Of a stretch of DNA of 36,903 nt, positions 15,194-23,369 are shown in pieces. A model generated the notes under the pieces. The model was not told the origin of the DNA, did not search any database, and saw only the letters and a program-made list of their open reading frames with translations. Both the position numbers and the translations under genes were made by a program. The stretch spans positions 1-36,903 of the IMG/VR virus record IMGVR_UViG_3300043449_002234; one strand, 5' to 3'. This DNA is from a virus. Every line of letters starts with the position of its first letter. Within the stretch, counting starts at the first letter, position 1.

Positions 15194-16422
15194 AATTTGC
15201 TCTTTGTGGGCACAAATCTTGTTGTTCCATGTTCAGATATAAACCAATGCCAATTTTGTGGCTGTGCAGGGTTTATTGCATCTCCATGTCCATCTGTTAT
15301 AACCCATACAGAATCAGGATAGGGAATTCCTTTGTCTTTGCAGTCTTTAAGGATAAATGTTTCGATTATATTAAATGATGTTCCTCCGCCTCCGTACATT
15401 TTCCTTTGTTTTAAGTCAGTTTCATATACCAAGGTATCAAAGCAATAAAGTTGTACATCAAAAAACTTTTTTGGCAAAGATTCAGCAGCTTTAAAAAACC
15501 TATCTTTTAGATGCCAACAGCTACCACTTGTATCACAAAAAAAGTATACATTTAACTTGTTCTTTTCTAAAGACATTTCTTCGACATCAAGTTCACTTGG
15601 CAGAAACATATCAGATTTGATCATAGAAAATCTACGGTGCTTTCTGGCCCACTGATCATTTACTTTTTCTGAATCTCGAAGTTGTAATTTTGTCCATTTC
15701 TGAATAACAGATTCCCATTTTCTAACTTCAACCACTTTAGCTTTTGGAACAAAATAAAGACCGCTGCCTTGGCTTTTTCCAGCTTTGGAGTTGGGATTTT
15801 GTTTATCGCAAAATTTACGTAATGATTCCTTTTCTTCATCGCTTAGATGGTCACTCAAAGCCTCAAATATTTCTTTCATTTCATCATCGGTGAAATTGTG
15901 TGAATCGACCAATGAAAATTGCTTTATATTTTTCTCATTCGGGTAAAATCTTTTGAGTAGGTTGAGGTAGTATTCGGCTGTCTCATCTTCTGGTATATTT
16001 AAATTATTTACCTTTTTACCCTTAAACAATGTATCAACCCAGCAATAGTCTTCCCATCCTGATATTTCTTCCCTAACAAAACCAAATCTATTAACCAAAC
16101 TATGGTTTACAACAACATCCATAGCGTAGTTAGCTGCCACGGAGTCTTTAGAATCTGCAAATCTTTTTCCATGCGACAGAATCAGATGCAATGCTTCATG
16201 GCAGATAACGAATCTTTTTTCGTAATCCGTGGACTTTTTCCAAAATTCTGGATTAAATAGAAAATTCAAGAACTTACCTGACTTATCAAATGTGACACAT
16301 GCAGTTGGAATGGAATCTGTAAAAAATGGTCTTCCCATTTCTCCTAGTTTGTAGAAAAGAGAATGATGGTCTAATAGATTCTGGCATATATCTTGCCACT
16401 CCACATCTTTCATGCTTTCCAT
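15169..16422 (-). CDS. VWA-domain protein with N-terminal metallopeptidase-like domain (DUF2201 type)
   Basis: The 417 residues contain two domains. About 1-225 is a putative zinc metallopeptidase with HEALH (75-79) and the downstream MDVVVNHSL (101-109) typical of this family. About 285-417 is a von Willebrand A domain with an intact metal site: DTSGS (297-301), Thr348 in GGGGTS, and Asp377 in ITDGHG. Families of this layout pair with MoxR AAA+ ATPases, and here the ATPase gene ends just two bases upstream. A GAGGG eight bases before 16422 supports the start. The pair probably acts as a chaperone/remodelling or protein-processing machine; its target in the phage cycle is unknown. The 3' end overlaps the Hjc-like gene. 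Confidence 0.85.
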   Translation of the reverse strand: MESMKDVEWQDICQNLLDHHSLFYKLGEMGRPFFTDSIPTACVTFDKSGKFLNFLFNPEFWKKSTDYEKRFVICHEALHLILSHGKRFADSKDSVAANYAMDVVVNHSLVNRFGFVREEISGWEDYCWVDTLFKGKKVNNLNIPEDETAEYYLNLLKRFYPNEKNIKQFSLVDSHNFTDDEMKEIFEALSDHLSDEEKESLRKFCDKQNPNSKAGKSQGSGLYFVPKAKVVEVRKWESVIQKWTKLQLRDSEKVNDQWARKHRRFSMIKSDMFLPSELDVEEMSLEKNKLNVYFFCDTSGSCWHLKDRFFKAAESLPKKFFDVQLYCFDTLVYETDLKQRKMYGGGGTSFNIIETFILKDCKDKGIPYPDSVWVITDGHGDAINPAQPQNWHWFISEHGTTRFVPTKSKFYDLSDFC

Positions 16423-16424
16423 GG

Positions 16425-17852
16425 CTATACCCTCAAAACGTTTTTGAACATGTTTGCTTGTTGCAACTTTATAAACAATTTGCTAATAACTCTGTGTTCC
16501 GTTATAAGAGCTTCGAGTACGCTGGTATACTTATTGGTGTCTTTTAAAACTTGCAGACAGTGATTAATTACTCCCAATATGCCTTTGAATTCTGGGCGCA
16601 TAAAACAGGTGGCCCAACTGTCTTTGGTAATTTCACCCAAAGCCAACAGACAATTCAAGGCATCGTCTTCTGTCATATATTTTGATAAGCTTTGTTTTAT
16701 TTGATGAAAGTAATTGTCTACGCTGGCCGAAGGAATGCAAGTCATTCCAATGAAATTTGCATAGGAAATTTTGTGAGGAGAAGCTAAGAACTGAGGCTTT
16801 TCAGGTTCTTCGCTGATTGTATCTTTGATAGGCAAGTTATCATCATCAGCAACGTAACGATGCAATAATTTGACGAGTTTTTCATCTTGTCCGGCCATTA
16901 CGATTTCACGTAATAAATTCCACATTTCTTTGTTAGATTGCGCAATATGGCAAACACTTCTGCATACTTGTGAATACTCGGACATAAGAGCGACTATACG
17001 CTCTTTAGGCATAAGAGGAACAAAATAAGATAAATAGTCCTCATTGCCAACAATGTGTTTTACTGAAGCTGAAAAGTTATTATCATTCGCCAAAAATTGT
17101 TTAGTCTTTACATTGTCTTTTTGTTCGTAAAGAAATGTAAGTTTAGCTTCTACAGGGCCATTTTTGAGAGCCTGCACCAACTTGTTAACATTAGATGTTG
17201 ATGGCAAAACATCTTGCAATGAACCACCAATCTCAAATTCGTTGAGTGCATATTCCAATCTTCTAGGACTGATCTTGTTTTTTTCTTCATCTGGCAAATC
17301 ATTCCACCATTCTATGGCAGAAATAGCTGTGTCTTCACCGTACCTATTGATAAACCATTCCTTATTAGGCTTGTATGGAATGTTTTGAATAATGTGAAAT
17401 CTGTCCTTTTGTGCCGGATCAATTTTTTCAACATCATAGGTATCTTCTTCTTCTGGATTAATTGCTGCCCAAACACATTTCAAATTAGGAAATACCATGC
17501 CGTTGATGCTTTTGAATTGCATCAATTCCATGACTGCATTTCTGACCTTTTTAGGTGCTCTGTTAAATTCATCAAAGAAGATAGCTTCTACTTCTCCTGA
17601 AGCCAAAGCTTTAGGGCGAACTAGTTCAAGGAAAACTTTGCCTTCCTTTTCTACTTTCTCTGGAACGCCCACAAGATCCACCCAAGGATCTAAAGTACTG
17701 GCGCTAAAGTACAAATATGTTTTGTTATGAATTAAACCATTTCTTTCGAAACAGCATTTAATACTCGCAGTTTTACCGCAACCATGTTTACCAACAAATA
17801 AAACATTGCGCCCATGCTTGAACCAAAAGTCTAATTTCTTGTCTGTGGACAT
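16425..17852 (-). CDS. MoxR-family AAA+ ATPase
   Basis: ATP-driven remodelling partner of the adjacent VWA metallopeptidase protein. The 475 residues include Walker A GKHGCGKT (21-28), Walker B IFFDE (91-95), sensor-1 Asn132 in AAINPEE and an arginine-finger candidate Arg151 in KDRFH. The C-terminal 240 residues are helical and unlike a standard lid domain, perhaps a partner or substrate-binding region. AAGGAG six bases before the ATG fixes the start. The gene follows the baseplate genes on the same strand after 51 bases; a weak TTGATT-17-TACCTT promoter (17907-17879) may let it be expressed separately. All catalytic residues are present. Confidence 0.87.
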   Translation of the reverse strand: MSTDKKLDFWFKHGRNVLFVGKHGCGKTASIKCCFERNGLIHNKTYLYFSASTLDPWVDLVGVPEKVEKEGKVFLELVRPKALASGEVEAIFFDEFNRAPKKVRNAVMELMQFKSINGMVFPNLKCVWAAINPEEEDTYDVEKIDPAQKDRFHIIQNIPYKPNKEWFINRYGEDTAISAIEWWNDLPDEEKNKISPRRLEYALNEFEIGGSLQDVLPSTSNVNKLVQALKNGPVEAKLTFLYEQKDNVKTKQFLANDNNFSASVKHIVGNEDYLSYFVPLMPKERIVALMSEYSQVCRSVCHIAQSNKEMWNLLREIVMAGQDEKLVKLLHRYVADDDNLPIKDTISEEPEKPQFLASPHKISYANFIGMTCIPSASVDNYFHQIKQSLSKYMTEDDALNCLLALGEITKDSWATCFMRPEFKGILGVINHCLQVLKDTNKYTSVLEALITEHRVISKLFIKLQQANMFKNVLRV

Positions 17853-17903
17853 CTCTTCTCCTTGCGTTGGGTAGCAGAAAGGTAAGAGAAATTGTGCTTA
17901 AAA

Positions 17904-18653
17904 TCAAGGGTAAATTTGCAATTGCATACGAGGAGAAATGTAACTGTTATCGCCCATGTCTAATTGGAACCAAATATCGTAAATTCCGACTTCAAATCCG
18001 CATTTGTCTGTATCCAAGTGATAATAACCAAACATTTTTTCTCTGATTTCAACAGGTTCTTTGTCAACAATTAACCTGAGGTCTTGTTCTTGTGGCAAGC
18101 AAGGAGCGCATCTTTTTTCTATGGAAACCATTACGTTACCTAAGATAGCCAAGTTTTCATAATAACGCTGCAAGTCTGTTCCTTTTGGAACATTTGGAGT
18201 AATTTGAATAATCAAATATTGACGGCTTCCGATTCTGATTTGGCTTGGTCTAAATATGAAGTTAAAATCATAAACTACAGGTACTGGAGTTGAGTACCAA
18301 AGTGTTGGATAAATGGTGAAAAGGTTTGCGATTTCAGACAAACCTTCATTATCATTAACAAAATTTACAGTCCAAACATCAGTGTAATTACCGACAACAT
18401 AAGTGCCGTCAGTAGTGTAGATGTCTACGTAATATTTGCCAATTGCTTCATTAACAACTTGGCTGCCGGGAATTGTTTGTACAAGTTGTCTTGCGCCGAT
18501 ATCTTGCGCTGAAAATCCCTGCGGAATGTAAAAGATGTTTACTTCTTTGATTTGGTAAACGTTTGAAAATAAGTTGCTATTGTAGAAATACATACGCAGA
18601 CGAACTTCTTCGTCTACGGTTGGGTTTTGGTAACGTTCTTTGATTTGCTGCAC
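17904..18653 (-). CDS. Putative tail or baseplate structural protein, 249 residues
   Basis: No precise family is recognised. The start is a GTG at 18653 with AGGAG ten bases upstream, just after the stop of the 55-residue gene. The product is beta-rich with many Tyr, Phe and Asn, no membrane segment and no enzyme motif, as expected of a virion structural protein. It has two cysteines close together (CAPC near 180) and ends in ISPRMQLQIYP. Its position directly behind the gp26-like gene and the small hub-assembly-like gene suggests a baseplate or tail-completion part, but a fibre-associated protein is also possible. Confidence 0.6.
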   Translation of the reverse strand: MQQIKERYQNPTVDEEVRLRMYFYNSNLFSNVYQIKEVNIFYIPQGFSAQDIGARQLVQTIPGSQVVNEAIGKYYVDIYTTDGTYVVGNYTDVWTVNFVNDNEGLSEIANLFTIYPTLWYSTPVPVVYDFNFIFRPSQIRIGSRQYLIIQITPNVPKGTDLQRYYENLAILGNVMVSIEKRCAPCLPQEQDLRLIVDKEPVEIREKMFGYYHLDTDKCGFEVGIYDIWFQLDMGDNSYISPRMQLQIYP

Positions 18654-18655
18654 TT

Positions 18656-18823
18656 TTACTTTCTCCTATTTGCCTGTCGCTTAGCTTTATCTATCTCTTC
18701 TTTCTCCAAATTCTTTTGCTGGACAAATTTGTCTATTATGTAGCGTCTTTCAACAATAGGCAGAGACATGACCTGTTCTTTGGTCTGGTGCATGTGATAC
18801 ATAAAAAAGAAAATCTCATCCAT
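18656..18823 (-). CDS. Short tail/baseplate hub-assembly-like protein, 55 residues
   Basis: This short gene fills the gap between the gp26-like gene and the gene at 17904. It starts at ATG 18823, 17 bases after the upstream stop, with a weak TTTGGA ribosome site. The protein begins MDEIFFFMYHMHQT, continues LPIVERRYIIDKF and ends in a charged helix (EKEEIDKAKRQANRRK). Small proteins with an LPxxER-(W/Y)xIDK core occur beside baseplate hub genes in T4-like phages, where such proteins are annotated as hub assembly factors (gp51-like). The similarity is by eye, and the function is inferred mostly from position. Confidence 0.6.
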   Translation of the reverse strand: MDEIFFFMYHMHQTKEQVMSLPIVERRYIIDKFVQQKNLEKEEIDKAKRQANRRK

Positions 18824-18840
18824 GAGATTTTTCCAAAGAA

Positions 18841-19860
18841 TTATACTGGGTTCGGAGCCTTCTTCTTGCGGCGGGGGAAGAAAAAGGCCGATTCCAAAGG
18901 GAGATCCACCTCAAATTCCTCGCTGGTCAATGGCGATACGATTGGCACCTTTGTATCTACACCAAATGGTGGCTCATTGACAACTTGACGCAAGTAAGAC
19001 AGGTCTTGAATTGGCAAATTACGGAGAATGATCTGAATTTCAGTCTTATCAACGATATCTGAAATTGACTCTACCAATTGAGTGCTACGGAAAAGAAGCG
19101 TATCGTCAGCAGCATTATCACCAAATTGCTTTAGACGGCGTTCACGATATTCCTGTAGCTCTGTCTCATCTTTACCTCTTGACAATCTGTAGGTGAAAGA
19201 AAGACCGCTCTTTGGTAACGTATCTGACAGGACTGGTCCGAAATCGGCTGGGCACAAATTCTTAACCAAACCGTCCAAATCGATAACAGTTGAAAACTTG
19301 CGATCTGACTCAGGGTCTTTTACTTCTACTTCGTATTCGCTGCCGTAAGAAATACCACGAAGATAAATCAACAGGAATGTACGATCAGCTGAAAGTAGAT
19401 CGGCAGCCTTGAAAGGCTCTTGGATACAGCGGCTAAAAATCATGTCAATAGCCTGCCCCTTTCTCACAAAACGAGGGGTAGCTAGGATTTGTTCCTCCTC
19501 GCCACACATAGGGCGAATGTGGAGTTTCCCATCCACAGGGCCATCGGTACCGTTGTAAAAGCGTCCCAAACTTGGCAATACCACTTCTTCATAAACATTA
19601 CTTTGCTGACGAAGCTTATTCAAGATAGCATCTAAAGTTGCATTACCTTGCTTGAACTGACTTGCTCCGGAATTGCTAAAAGCCTGAGGAGGAACGACAG
19701 CTTGTGCTGGCATTGATGCAGGAGCTGGTGCCTGCGTATCTTGTTGTCTGATTTTGGCTAAGAGTTCTGGTGGAACATTGCCTGTAATCTGAACACCTGC
19801 TGGAGGCGTTCCGCCTTCTTGATTAGGATTCGGGAAATTCGGTGGAAAAGCTTCAGCCAT
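18841..19860 (-). CDS. Baseplate hub protein, T4 gp26-like
   Basis: A likely baseplate hub or tail-assembly component. The first 85 residues are Pro/Gln/Ala-rich and probably disordered. The conserved core begins at LPSLGRFY (95-102), then LHIRPMCGEEEQIL (113-126) and RFVRKGQAIDMIF (130-142), the layout seen in gp26-like hub proteins of T4-like phages. It continues to LLIYLRGISYG and the C-terminal basic end FFPRRKKKAPNPV. AAGGAG upstream supports the start at 19860. It heads a minus-strand unit with the 55-residue gene, the 249-residue protein and perhaps the MoxR-VWA pair. Confidence 0.65.
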   Translation of the reverse strand: MAEAFPPNFPNPNQEGGTPPAGVQITGNVPPELLAKIRQQDTQAPAPASMPAQAVVPPQAFSNSGASQFKQGNATLDAILNKLRQQSNVYEEVVLPSLGRFYNGTDGPVDGKLHIRPMCGEEEQILATPRFVRKGQAIDMIFSRCIQEPFKAADLLSADRTFLLIYLRGISYGSEYEVEVKDPESDRKFSTVIDLDGLVKNLCPADFGPVLSDTLPKSGLSFTYRLSRGKDETELQEYRERRLKQFGDNAADDTLLFRSTQLVESISDIVDKTEIQIILRNLPIQDLSYLRQVVNEPPFGVDTKVPIVSPLTSEEFEVDLPLESAFFFPRRKKKAPNPV

Positions 19861-19879
19861 TATAAATTCTCCTTGATAG

Positions 19880-19901
19880 TTTCATATAATATAGTATGAA
19901 A
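19880..19901 (+). promoter_or_regulatory. AT-rich dyad at the 19896 start codon
   Basis: TTTCATA (19880-19886) and TATGAAA (19895-19901) form a perfect 7-base inverted repeat with an 8-base loop, the right arm containing the ATG at 19896. TATAAT (19885-19890) lies five bases before the ATG. No Shine-Dalgarno sequence or clear -35 is present, so this may be a late-type promoter for a leaderless mRNA. Confidence 0.4.
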
Positions 19902-20264
19902 AAAAATCTTTCTATAAAAGAACTAGAAGATTTTGTATTCTCTAATAAAATTATACAAAGCAAGCTGCCTAAATACAAATTTTTATTTGACGGTTGGAGA
20001 ATAGCTCAATCCTCTCCCAGTCTTAAATCTTTGGCAACTAGATGTTTGTTAGACTTTTCAAGTTTGGTCACAGATGATGATCTAAAAATAATAAGAGATG
20101 AATTGAACGTGGAAGTATCTGTGCCAAGTTTAGCATATAATCATACTAAATTTTTTAAAACAGATATAGATAAACTTGAATTTTTAATAGAAGATGTCTC
20201 TAATTATACAGAGACTGTTTTATACAGAAAAGGAAAGGAAATAAGGGTGTTACTATGGCGTTAA
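19896..20264 (+). CDS. Hypothetical protein, 122 residues
   Basis: I do not recognise this family. The product is helical and polar, beginning MKKNLSIKELEDFVFSN, with no membrane segment, cysteine motif or catalytic signature. The start has no ribosome site; the AT-rich dyad and TATAAT directly upstream suggest leaderless expression. It heads a four-gene plus-strand group, and the last 10 bases overlap the start of the membrane protein at 20255. Genes of this size near the late sigma factor may be regulators or minor structural proteins, but nothing decides between these. Confidence 0.5.
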   Translation: MKKNLSIKELEDFVFSNKIIQSKLPKYKFLFDGWRIAQSSPSLKSLATRCLLDFSSLVTDDDLKIIRDELNVEVSVPSLAYNHTKFFKTDIDKLEFLIEDVSNYTETVLYRKGKEIRVLLWR

Positions 20265-20593
20265 GTTTGTTGCTATTAATGTTGTTGGGCGGGGTAGGCA
20301 TGACAACAATTATTGTTGAGGGTACTATTTTCCTACCTATTAAAGATTTTTTGAAGAAGTTTATGCCCAAATTTTTTATGACAATGCTTGATTGCCATCA
20401 GTGCTGTGGTTTCTGGAGTGGAATTTTTGTAAGTCTTTTCTTCCTTAACCCAGTAGATGCAAGCGGCGATTGGTCACTTAGCTTGTATAATTTTGGAAAG
20501 AATTTTGCAACAGGTTGCTCAGTATCATTATTGGCAGTATTTTGGGCAACGCTTATGCTTTTTATTGAATCCAAAACTAGTATAAATCAGTAA
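20255..20593 (+). CDS. Small membrane protein with CxxCCGFWSG motif (DUF1360-like), 112 residues
   Basis: An integral membrane protein with hydrophobic segments at about 3-21, 54-64 and 89-104. The cytoplasmic or periplasmic loop carries CHQCCGFWSG (47-56), the hallmark of small DUF1360-like proteins found in many phages and bacteria whose role is unknown. A third Cys88 lies near the last membrane segment. AAGGG upstream gives a reasonable ribosome site and the start overlaps the preceding gene. It could modify the host envelope during infection, but it lacks the features of a classical holin pair and no endolysin is adjacent. Confidence 0.65.
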   Translation: MALSLLLLMLLGGVGMTTIIVEGTIFLPIKDFLKKFMPKFFMTMLDCHQCCGFWSGIFVSLFFLNPVDASGDWSLSLYNFGKNFATGCSVSLLAVFWATLMLFIESKTSINQ

Positions 20594-20594
20594 C

Positions 20595-20837
20595 ATGGAA
20601 AACAAAGCTTTTTGGTGTCAAAATTGCACAAAGAAATACTTCTTGCCTGCTGAAATGTTAGTTCAGTATGAAAGAAGCATTTTGCAAAAGAAACCGCCTT
20701 TTTTTGATCATGCTAAGCCATTTGAACAAAAAACGGAATCTAAAATGATACCGCAAAAAAAGATTTATAAGTGCGTCGTATGTGGTCATACAATGAAGGA
20801 GATTGAAAATGTCAGCAGGCCCGATATCAGTTCTTGA
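20595..20837 (+). CDS. Small zinc-ribbon protein, 80 residues
   Basis: Two CxxC pairs, CQNC (8-11) and CVVC (60-63), separated by about 50 residues form a probable zinc ribbon. The protein is otherwise polar and basic. Such proteins often bind nucleic acid or act as adaptors, but no specific role can be assigned. The ATG is one base after the stop of the membrane protein, and the last 29 bases overlap the next gene, so the group is tightly coupled. Confidence 0.55.
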   Translation: MENKAFWCQNCTKKYFLPAEMLVQYERSILQKKPPFFDHAKPFEQKTESKMIPQKKIYKCVVCGHTMKEIENVSRPDISS

Positions 20838-21204
20838 TGTAAAGAATGCCCTTAAAGACGAGAAGTTTCGTAACACTCTTCCAGACTCATTGAAAGAGCC
20901 TGTGCAGAAATTCTTGTCTAATCCTAATTGCTCTTGTAATCTCAAGATTTATCAACAAATTTTGGCAGAAGCAAAAGACCAGATTACTGCTTATTATCCT
21001 GATAAGTCCTACGTAAATCCAGATGAACAAGTTAAAGAGCAGACCAGAAGACTTGCTCAAAATAGTTTTAAGGTAATTAACTGTTCAATAGGGGAACTTG
21101 AGGAAACTATGAAGAAGTTACCTGCAGGTAGGAAACAAGTAACTTTGGCAAGATGGGAAGATCAGGTAACAGTTTTGATTAACGAACTAGAAATTGTTTA
21201 CTGA
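20809..21204 (+). CDS. Conserved-looking hypothetical protein, 131 residues
   Basis: The start at 20809 has AAGGAG seven bases upstream and is preferred to a TTG two codons earlier. The product is helical, with PISVLDVKNALKDEKF at the N-terminus and two close Cys (NCSC near 40), then a C-terminal segment with LPAGRKQVTLARWEDQVTV. No enzyme motif or membrane segment is visible and I cannot name the family. It overlaps the zinc-ribbon gene by 29 bases and the convergent TPR gene by 18. Codon use looks like its neighbours. Confidence 0.6.
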   Translation: MSAGPISVLDVKNALKDEKFRNTLPDSLKEPVQKFLSNPNCSCNLKIYQQILAEAKDQITAYYPDKSYVNPDEQVKEQTRRLAQNSFKVINCSIGELEETMKKLPAGRKQVTLARWEDQVTVLINELEIVY

Positions 21205-21915
21205 TAGAACTTGTGTCGAGTCAAGTAAACATCTTATTTCTAACAATCTTTTGTTTGGGTAGGTATCATATTTAACTGGCCATATTGGAAGATCATCGTA
21301 AATGTTCCTGTTGCGACCTTTCTCTATGGCCAATTCAAAAGCTTTTTTTGCATCATTCAGCTGTCTTGAACTTAAAAAATAATCCCCAAGTAAACACCAA
21401 GCCTCTGCTAAATTATCATTTTCTCCAAGCAACAAAGCTAGTTTATCCTGTGCGTCCCTGAGCTTATCCAGCTTATAATAATAAATTATACTTAGATAGT
21501 AAAGTATAAATAGGTCCTTTTTATGTCCATGTTCAAAAATGTACTTTTCTGCTAAATTAGCAAATTCCGAAAAACTCTTCTGTTCATAAAGTTTTCTTAA
21601 GGTTATGTCCTGAATAATAGGCTGGTTTATCTTTTCGCTTTTGATAATTATTGGCATTATATCATCGGTTTTTTTGGGAAAATTAAGTAATCTTGGCTCC
21701 TTGGTCATCCAACTGCCGTCCATAATGCAAGCCACATTGCAATTTTCAATATCTTTACAAGACATAATGTATTCATTTTTTTCCAAAATAATTAGTTTCT
21801 TGTATCGATCCAAGTCATCTTTTTTGCCGTATTCAATAAGATTGGCGCAAAATTTTTCATTTTGCAAACGAATGTCTGTGGAAGACCCAGAAGGAATTGC
21901 TAAAAAAGTTTGCAT
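21187..21915 (-). CDS. TPR-like protein, 242 residues
   Basis: The C-terminal half (about 105-225) is made of helix pairs with TPR signatures, such as LAEAWCLLGDYFLSSRQLNDAKKAFELAIEKG. TPRs bind other proteins. The N-terminal half (1-100) has a mixed fold with MDGSW and is unfamiliar. The ending DDLPIWPVKYDTYPN resembles the tail of TPR-glycosyltransferase proteins, but no GT catalytic domain is present, so this may be a remnant or a separate adaptor. There is no ribosome site before the ATG; the gap to the divergent sigma gene is 31 bases and AT-rich. Confidence 0.6.
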   Translation of the reverse strand: MQTFLAIPSGSSTDIRLQNEKFCANLIEYGKKDDLDRYKKLIILEKNEYIMSCKDIENCNVACIMDGSWMTKEPRLLNFPKKTDDIMPIIIKSEKINQPIIQDITLRKLYEQKSFSEFANLAEKYIFEHGHKKDLFILYYLSIIYYYKLDKLRDAQDKLALLLGENDNLAEAWCLLGDYFLSSRQLNDAKKAFELAIEKGRNRNIYDDLPIWPVKYDTYPNKRLLEIRCLLDSTQVLSVNNF

Positions 21916-21946
21916 AAAATAATATATTACTTAATATTATAAGTAT
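21916..21946. promoter_or_regulatory. AT-rich 31-base divergent promoter gap before the late sigma gene
   Basis: The gap consists almost entirely of A and T and contains a TACTTA/TAAGTA dyad. On the plus strand TATAAGTA, one base from the T4 late box, lies one base before the sigma ATG, so the sigma gene may be autoregulated. On the minus strand TAATATAT lies about six bases before the TPR ATG. Neither gene has a Shine-Dalgarno sequence. Confidence 0.4.
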
Positions 21947-22468
21947 ATGTCATCAGAATATTTAAACAACAAAAGTTTTGAATCAATAATCATACGATTC
22001 CAAACAGCAAAAAAACAACAAAATAAATTCAAAATTTTGCTAGAAGATTGCAATATACAACTAATAAAAATACAAAATAAAAGCTGTATGGTTGTGCCAT
22101 TAACACTAGAACAATCTGAGTTGTCTCAGGCCAGCACAGATTTAACTTCTGCACAAAAAATCTTAGCAGATGCATTTTATACTTTGTCTAAAAACATAGT
22201 AAGGTACGCTAAGTTTAGTAATATCGATGAGGATGATGCCATCCAAGAAGGCGTCCTCATTTGCTTTGAAAGAGTAGAAAAATTTGACCCAAGCAAGGGT
22301 AAAGCTTTCAATTACATGACAACCTGCATACTTAATCACTTTAGACAACTATGGCGTACAGCTAAAAACTATAATGAGCTTAAAAAGAAGTATAGTAAAA
22401 TATTTGCTATCAAGAATGGTAATCCAGTTATGACTGGTAGGAAAAAAGAGAAAAAGAAAAATCACTAG
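21947..22468 (+). CDS. Late-transcription sigma factor, T4 gp55-like
   Basis: Directs host RNA polymerase to phage late promoters of the TATAAATA type. The 173-residue protein has sigma-70 region 2 features in the second half: DAIQEGVLICFERVEKFD (97-114), then KAFNYMTTCILNHFRQLWR (119-137), the core-binding and -10-reading helices. No region 4 is visible, as in gp55, where the -35 contact is not used. A basic tail (GRKKEKKKNH) ends the protein. The late-like boxes upstream of many genes in this window are the expected targets. Its own upstream TATAAGTA suggests self-activation. Confidence 0.8.
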   Translation: MSSEYLNNKSFESIIIRFQTAKKQQNKFKILLEDCNIQLIKIQNKSCMVVPLTLEQSELSQASTDLTSAQKILADAFYTLSKNIVRYAKFSNIDEDDAIQEGVLICFERVEKFDPSKGKAFNYMTTCILNHFRQLWRTAKNYNELKKKYSKIFAIKNGNPVMTGRKKEKKKNH

Positions 22469-22484
22469 ATGAGTATAATTCTAT

Positions 22485-22721
22485 ATGAAAAATAATTTTG
22501 TAGATCTTATAGAAAGACAAGAGATACTAGACATTCTTGAAAAGAGCGGACTAGGCAAACAAATAGAAGCACTTTTATTGAATGAAAGCAAAGTATATAC
22601 TAAAAAAGGCAGACTCAATAAAAGCGGTGCTTGCAGGGTTTTGGGATTGAAGCCAAAACAACTGGACGAGTTTTTAAGCAAGTGCAGACATATGATTAAA
22701 TTCGATCAAATGCAAGATTAG
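22485..22721 (+). CDS. Small helix-turn-helix-like protein, 78 residues
   Basis: A small basic protein whose region 43-68 (RLNKSGACRVLGLKPKQLDEF) looks like a helix-turn-helix DNA-binding unit. It follows the late sigma gene by 16 bases, so a transcription co-factor role (as T4 gp33 partners gp55) is an attractive inference, but I see no direct gp33 signature. TATAATTC lies three bases before the ATG with no ribosome site. The stop shares four bases (TTAG) with the stop of the convergent tail-tube gene. Confidence 0.55.
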   Translation: MKNNFVDLIERQEILDILEKSGLGKQIEALLLNESKVYTKKGRLNKSGACRVLGLKPKQLDEFLSKCRHMIKFDQMQD

Positions 22722-23278
22722 AAATAAGGACTTAAAATATAAGCTCTGTCATAGCGAAGAGTAATATCTACAGTCATTACGTCACTATTTGCCATGTCTA
22801 ATTCGCCGAAATTGACTTCCTGACACCAAGCGTTGTCGAGACGCCATTGTTCTAATACGGTGCCTGTTCCTGATAACATCGTAATGAATGCTGGTTTCTT
22901 AAAAGATATTTGTGGGTTTGGATTTGTGGCAAACCCATAATTAGAGTCATATGCTCTGTAAAACATATTAATCCAGCGCCACACGTTATTGTCAATCTTG
23001 CGACATGCACCGTTGAACAAGGAATAAGCAGCAATGTCATAAAGCGTTAGGTTTATTGGCTTCCATTCCGCTTTGCCGGGCATGTATATTGTTTCACTCT
23101 GATGTTCGAAAGACAAGTCTTTAAATGAGATTGTTGGTCTTTGTGATTTAAGTGGTGGTTTAACATTCACCGAGTTTGCTTCTGGTTTACCAACAATGTT
23201 TTCGATACTGAAAAGCCAGCGAAACTGCCTTTTCATTACAAAGTTATCAAGACTCCATATACCCATTTCTGCTGGCAT
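22718..23278 (-). CDS. Second tail tube protein, T4 gp19-like paralogue
   Basis: A paralogue of the tube gene at 23370-24005: both share FRW near the N-terminus, (Y/F)(M/I)PGKA followed by a Thr/Ile-rich strand and YDI, LEQW before the W-C or C-W pair, then VNFG(E/D)LD and TLRY near the end. The start at 23278 (MPAEMG) has GAGGAG seven bases upstream; the open frame further upstream is non-coding and runs through a terminator. At 186 residues it is shorter than its partner. It may form the tail tip end of the tube, a tube initiator or a minor variant. It lies beyond the strong terminator, so it should be made at lower level. Confidence 0.8.
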   Translation of the reverse strand: MPAEMGIWSLDNFVMKRQFRWLFSIENIVGKPEANSVNVKPPLKSQRPTISFKDLSFEHQSETIYMPGKAEWKPINLTLYDIAAYSLFNGACRKIDNNVWRWINMFYRAYDSNYGFATNPNPQISFKKPAFITMLSGTGTVLEQWRLDNAWCQEVNFGELDMANSDVMTVDITLRYDRAYILSPYF

Positions 23279-23307
23279 AAATTTACTCCTCAAGTATATA
23301 GTAGTAT

Positions 23308-23350
23308 AAAAAATAATCCCCGCTCTTTGTTTATAAGAACGGGGATTATT
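23308..23350 (-). terminator. Strong intrinsic terminator between the two tail tube genes
   Basis: Read on the minus strand, AATAATCCCCG (23350-23340) pairs perfectly with CGGGGATTATT (23322-23312) across a 17-base loop, followed by a T-run (plus-strand AAAAAA around 23308-23313). It ends the sheath and major tube transcript. Confidence 0.85.
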
Positions 23351-23369
23351 TATTTTGATTTTAAGATTA

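Noticed and set aside
20255-20593. Holin
   Set aside because: It has membrane segments, but the CxxCCGFWSG motif points to a DUF1360-like family and no endolysin is next to it.
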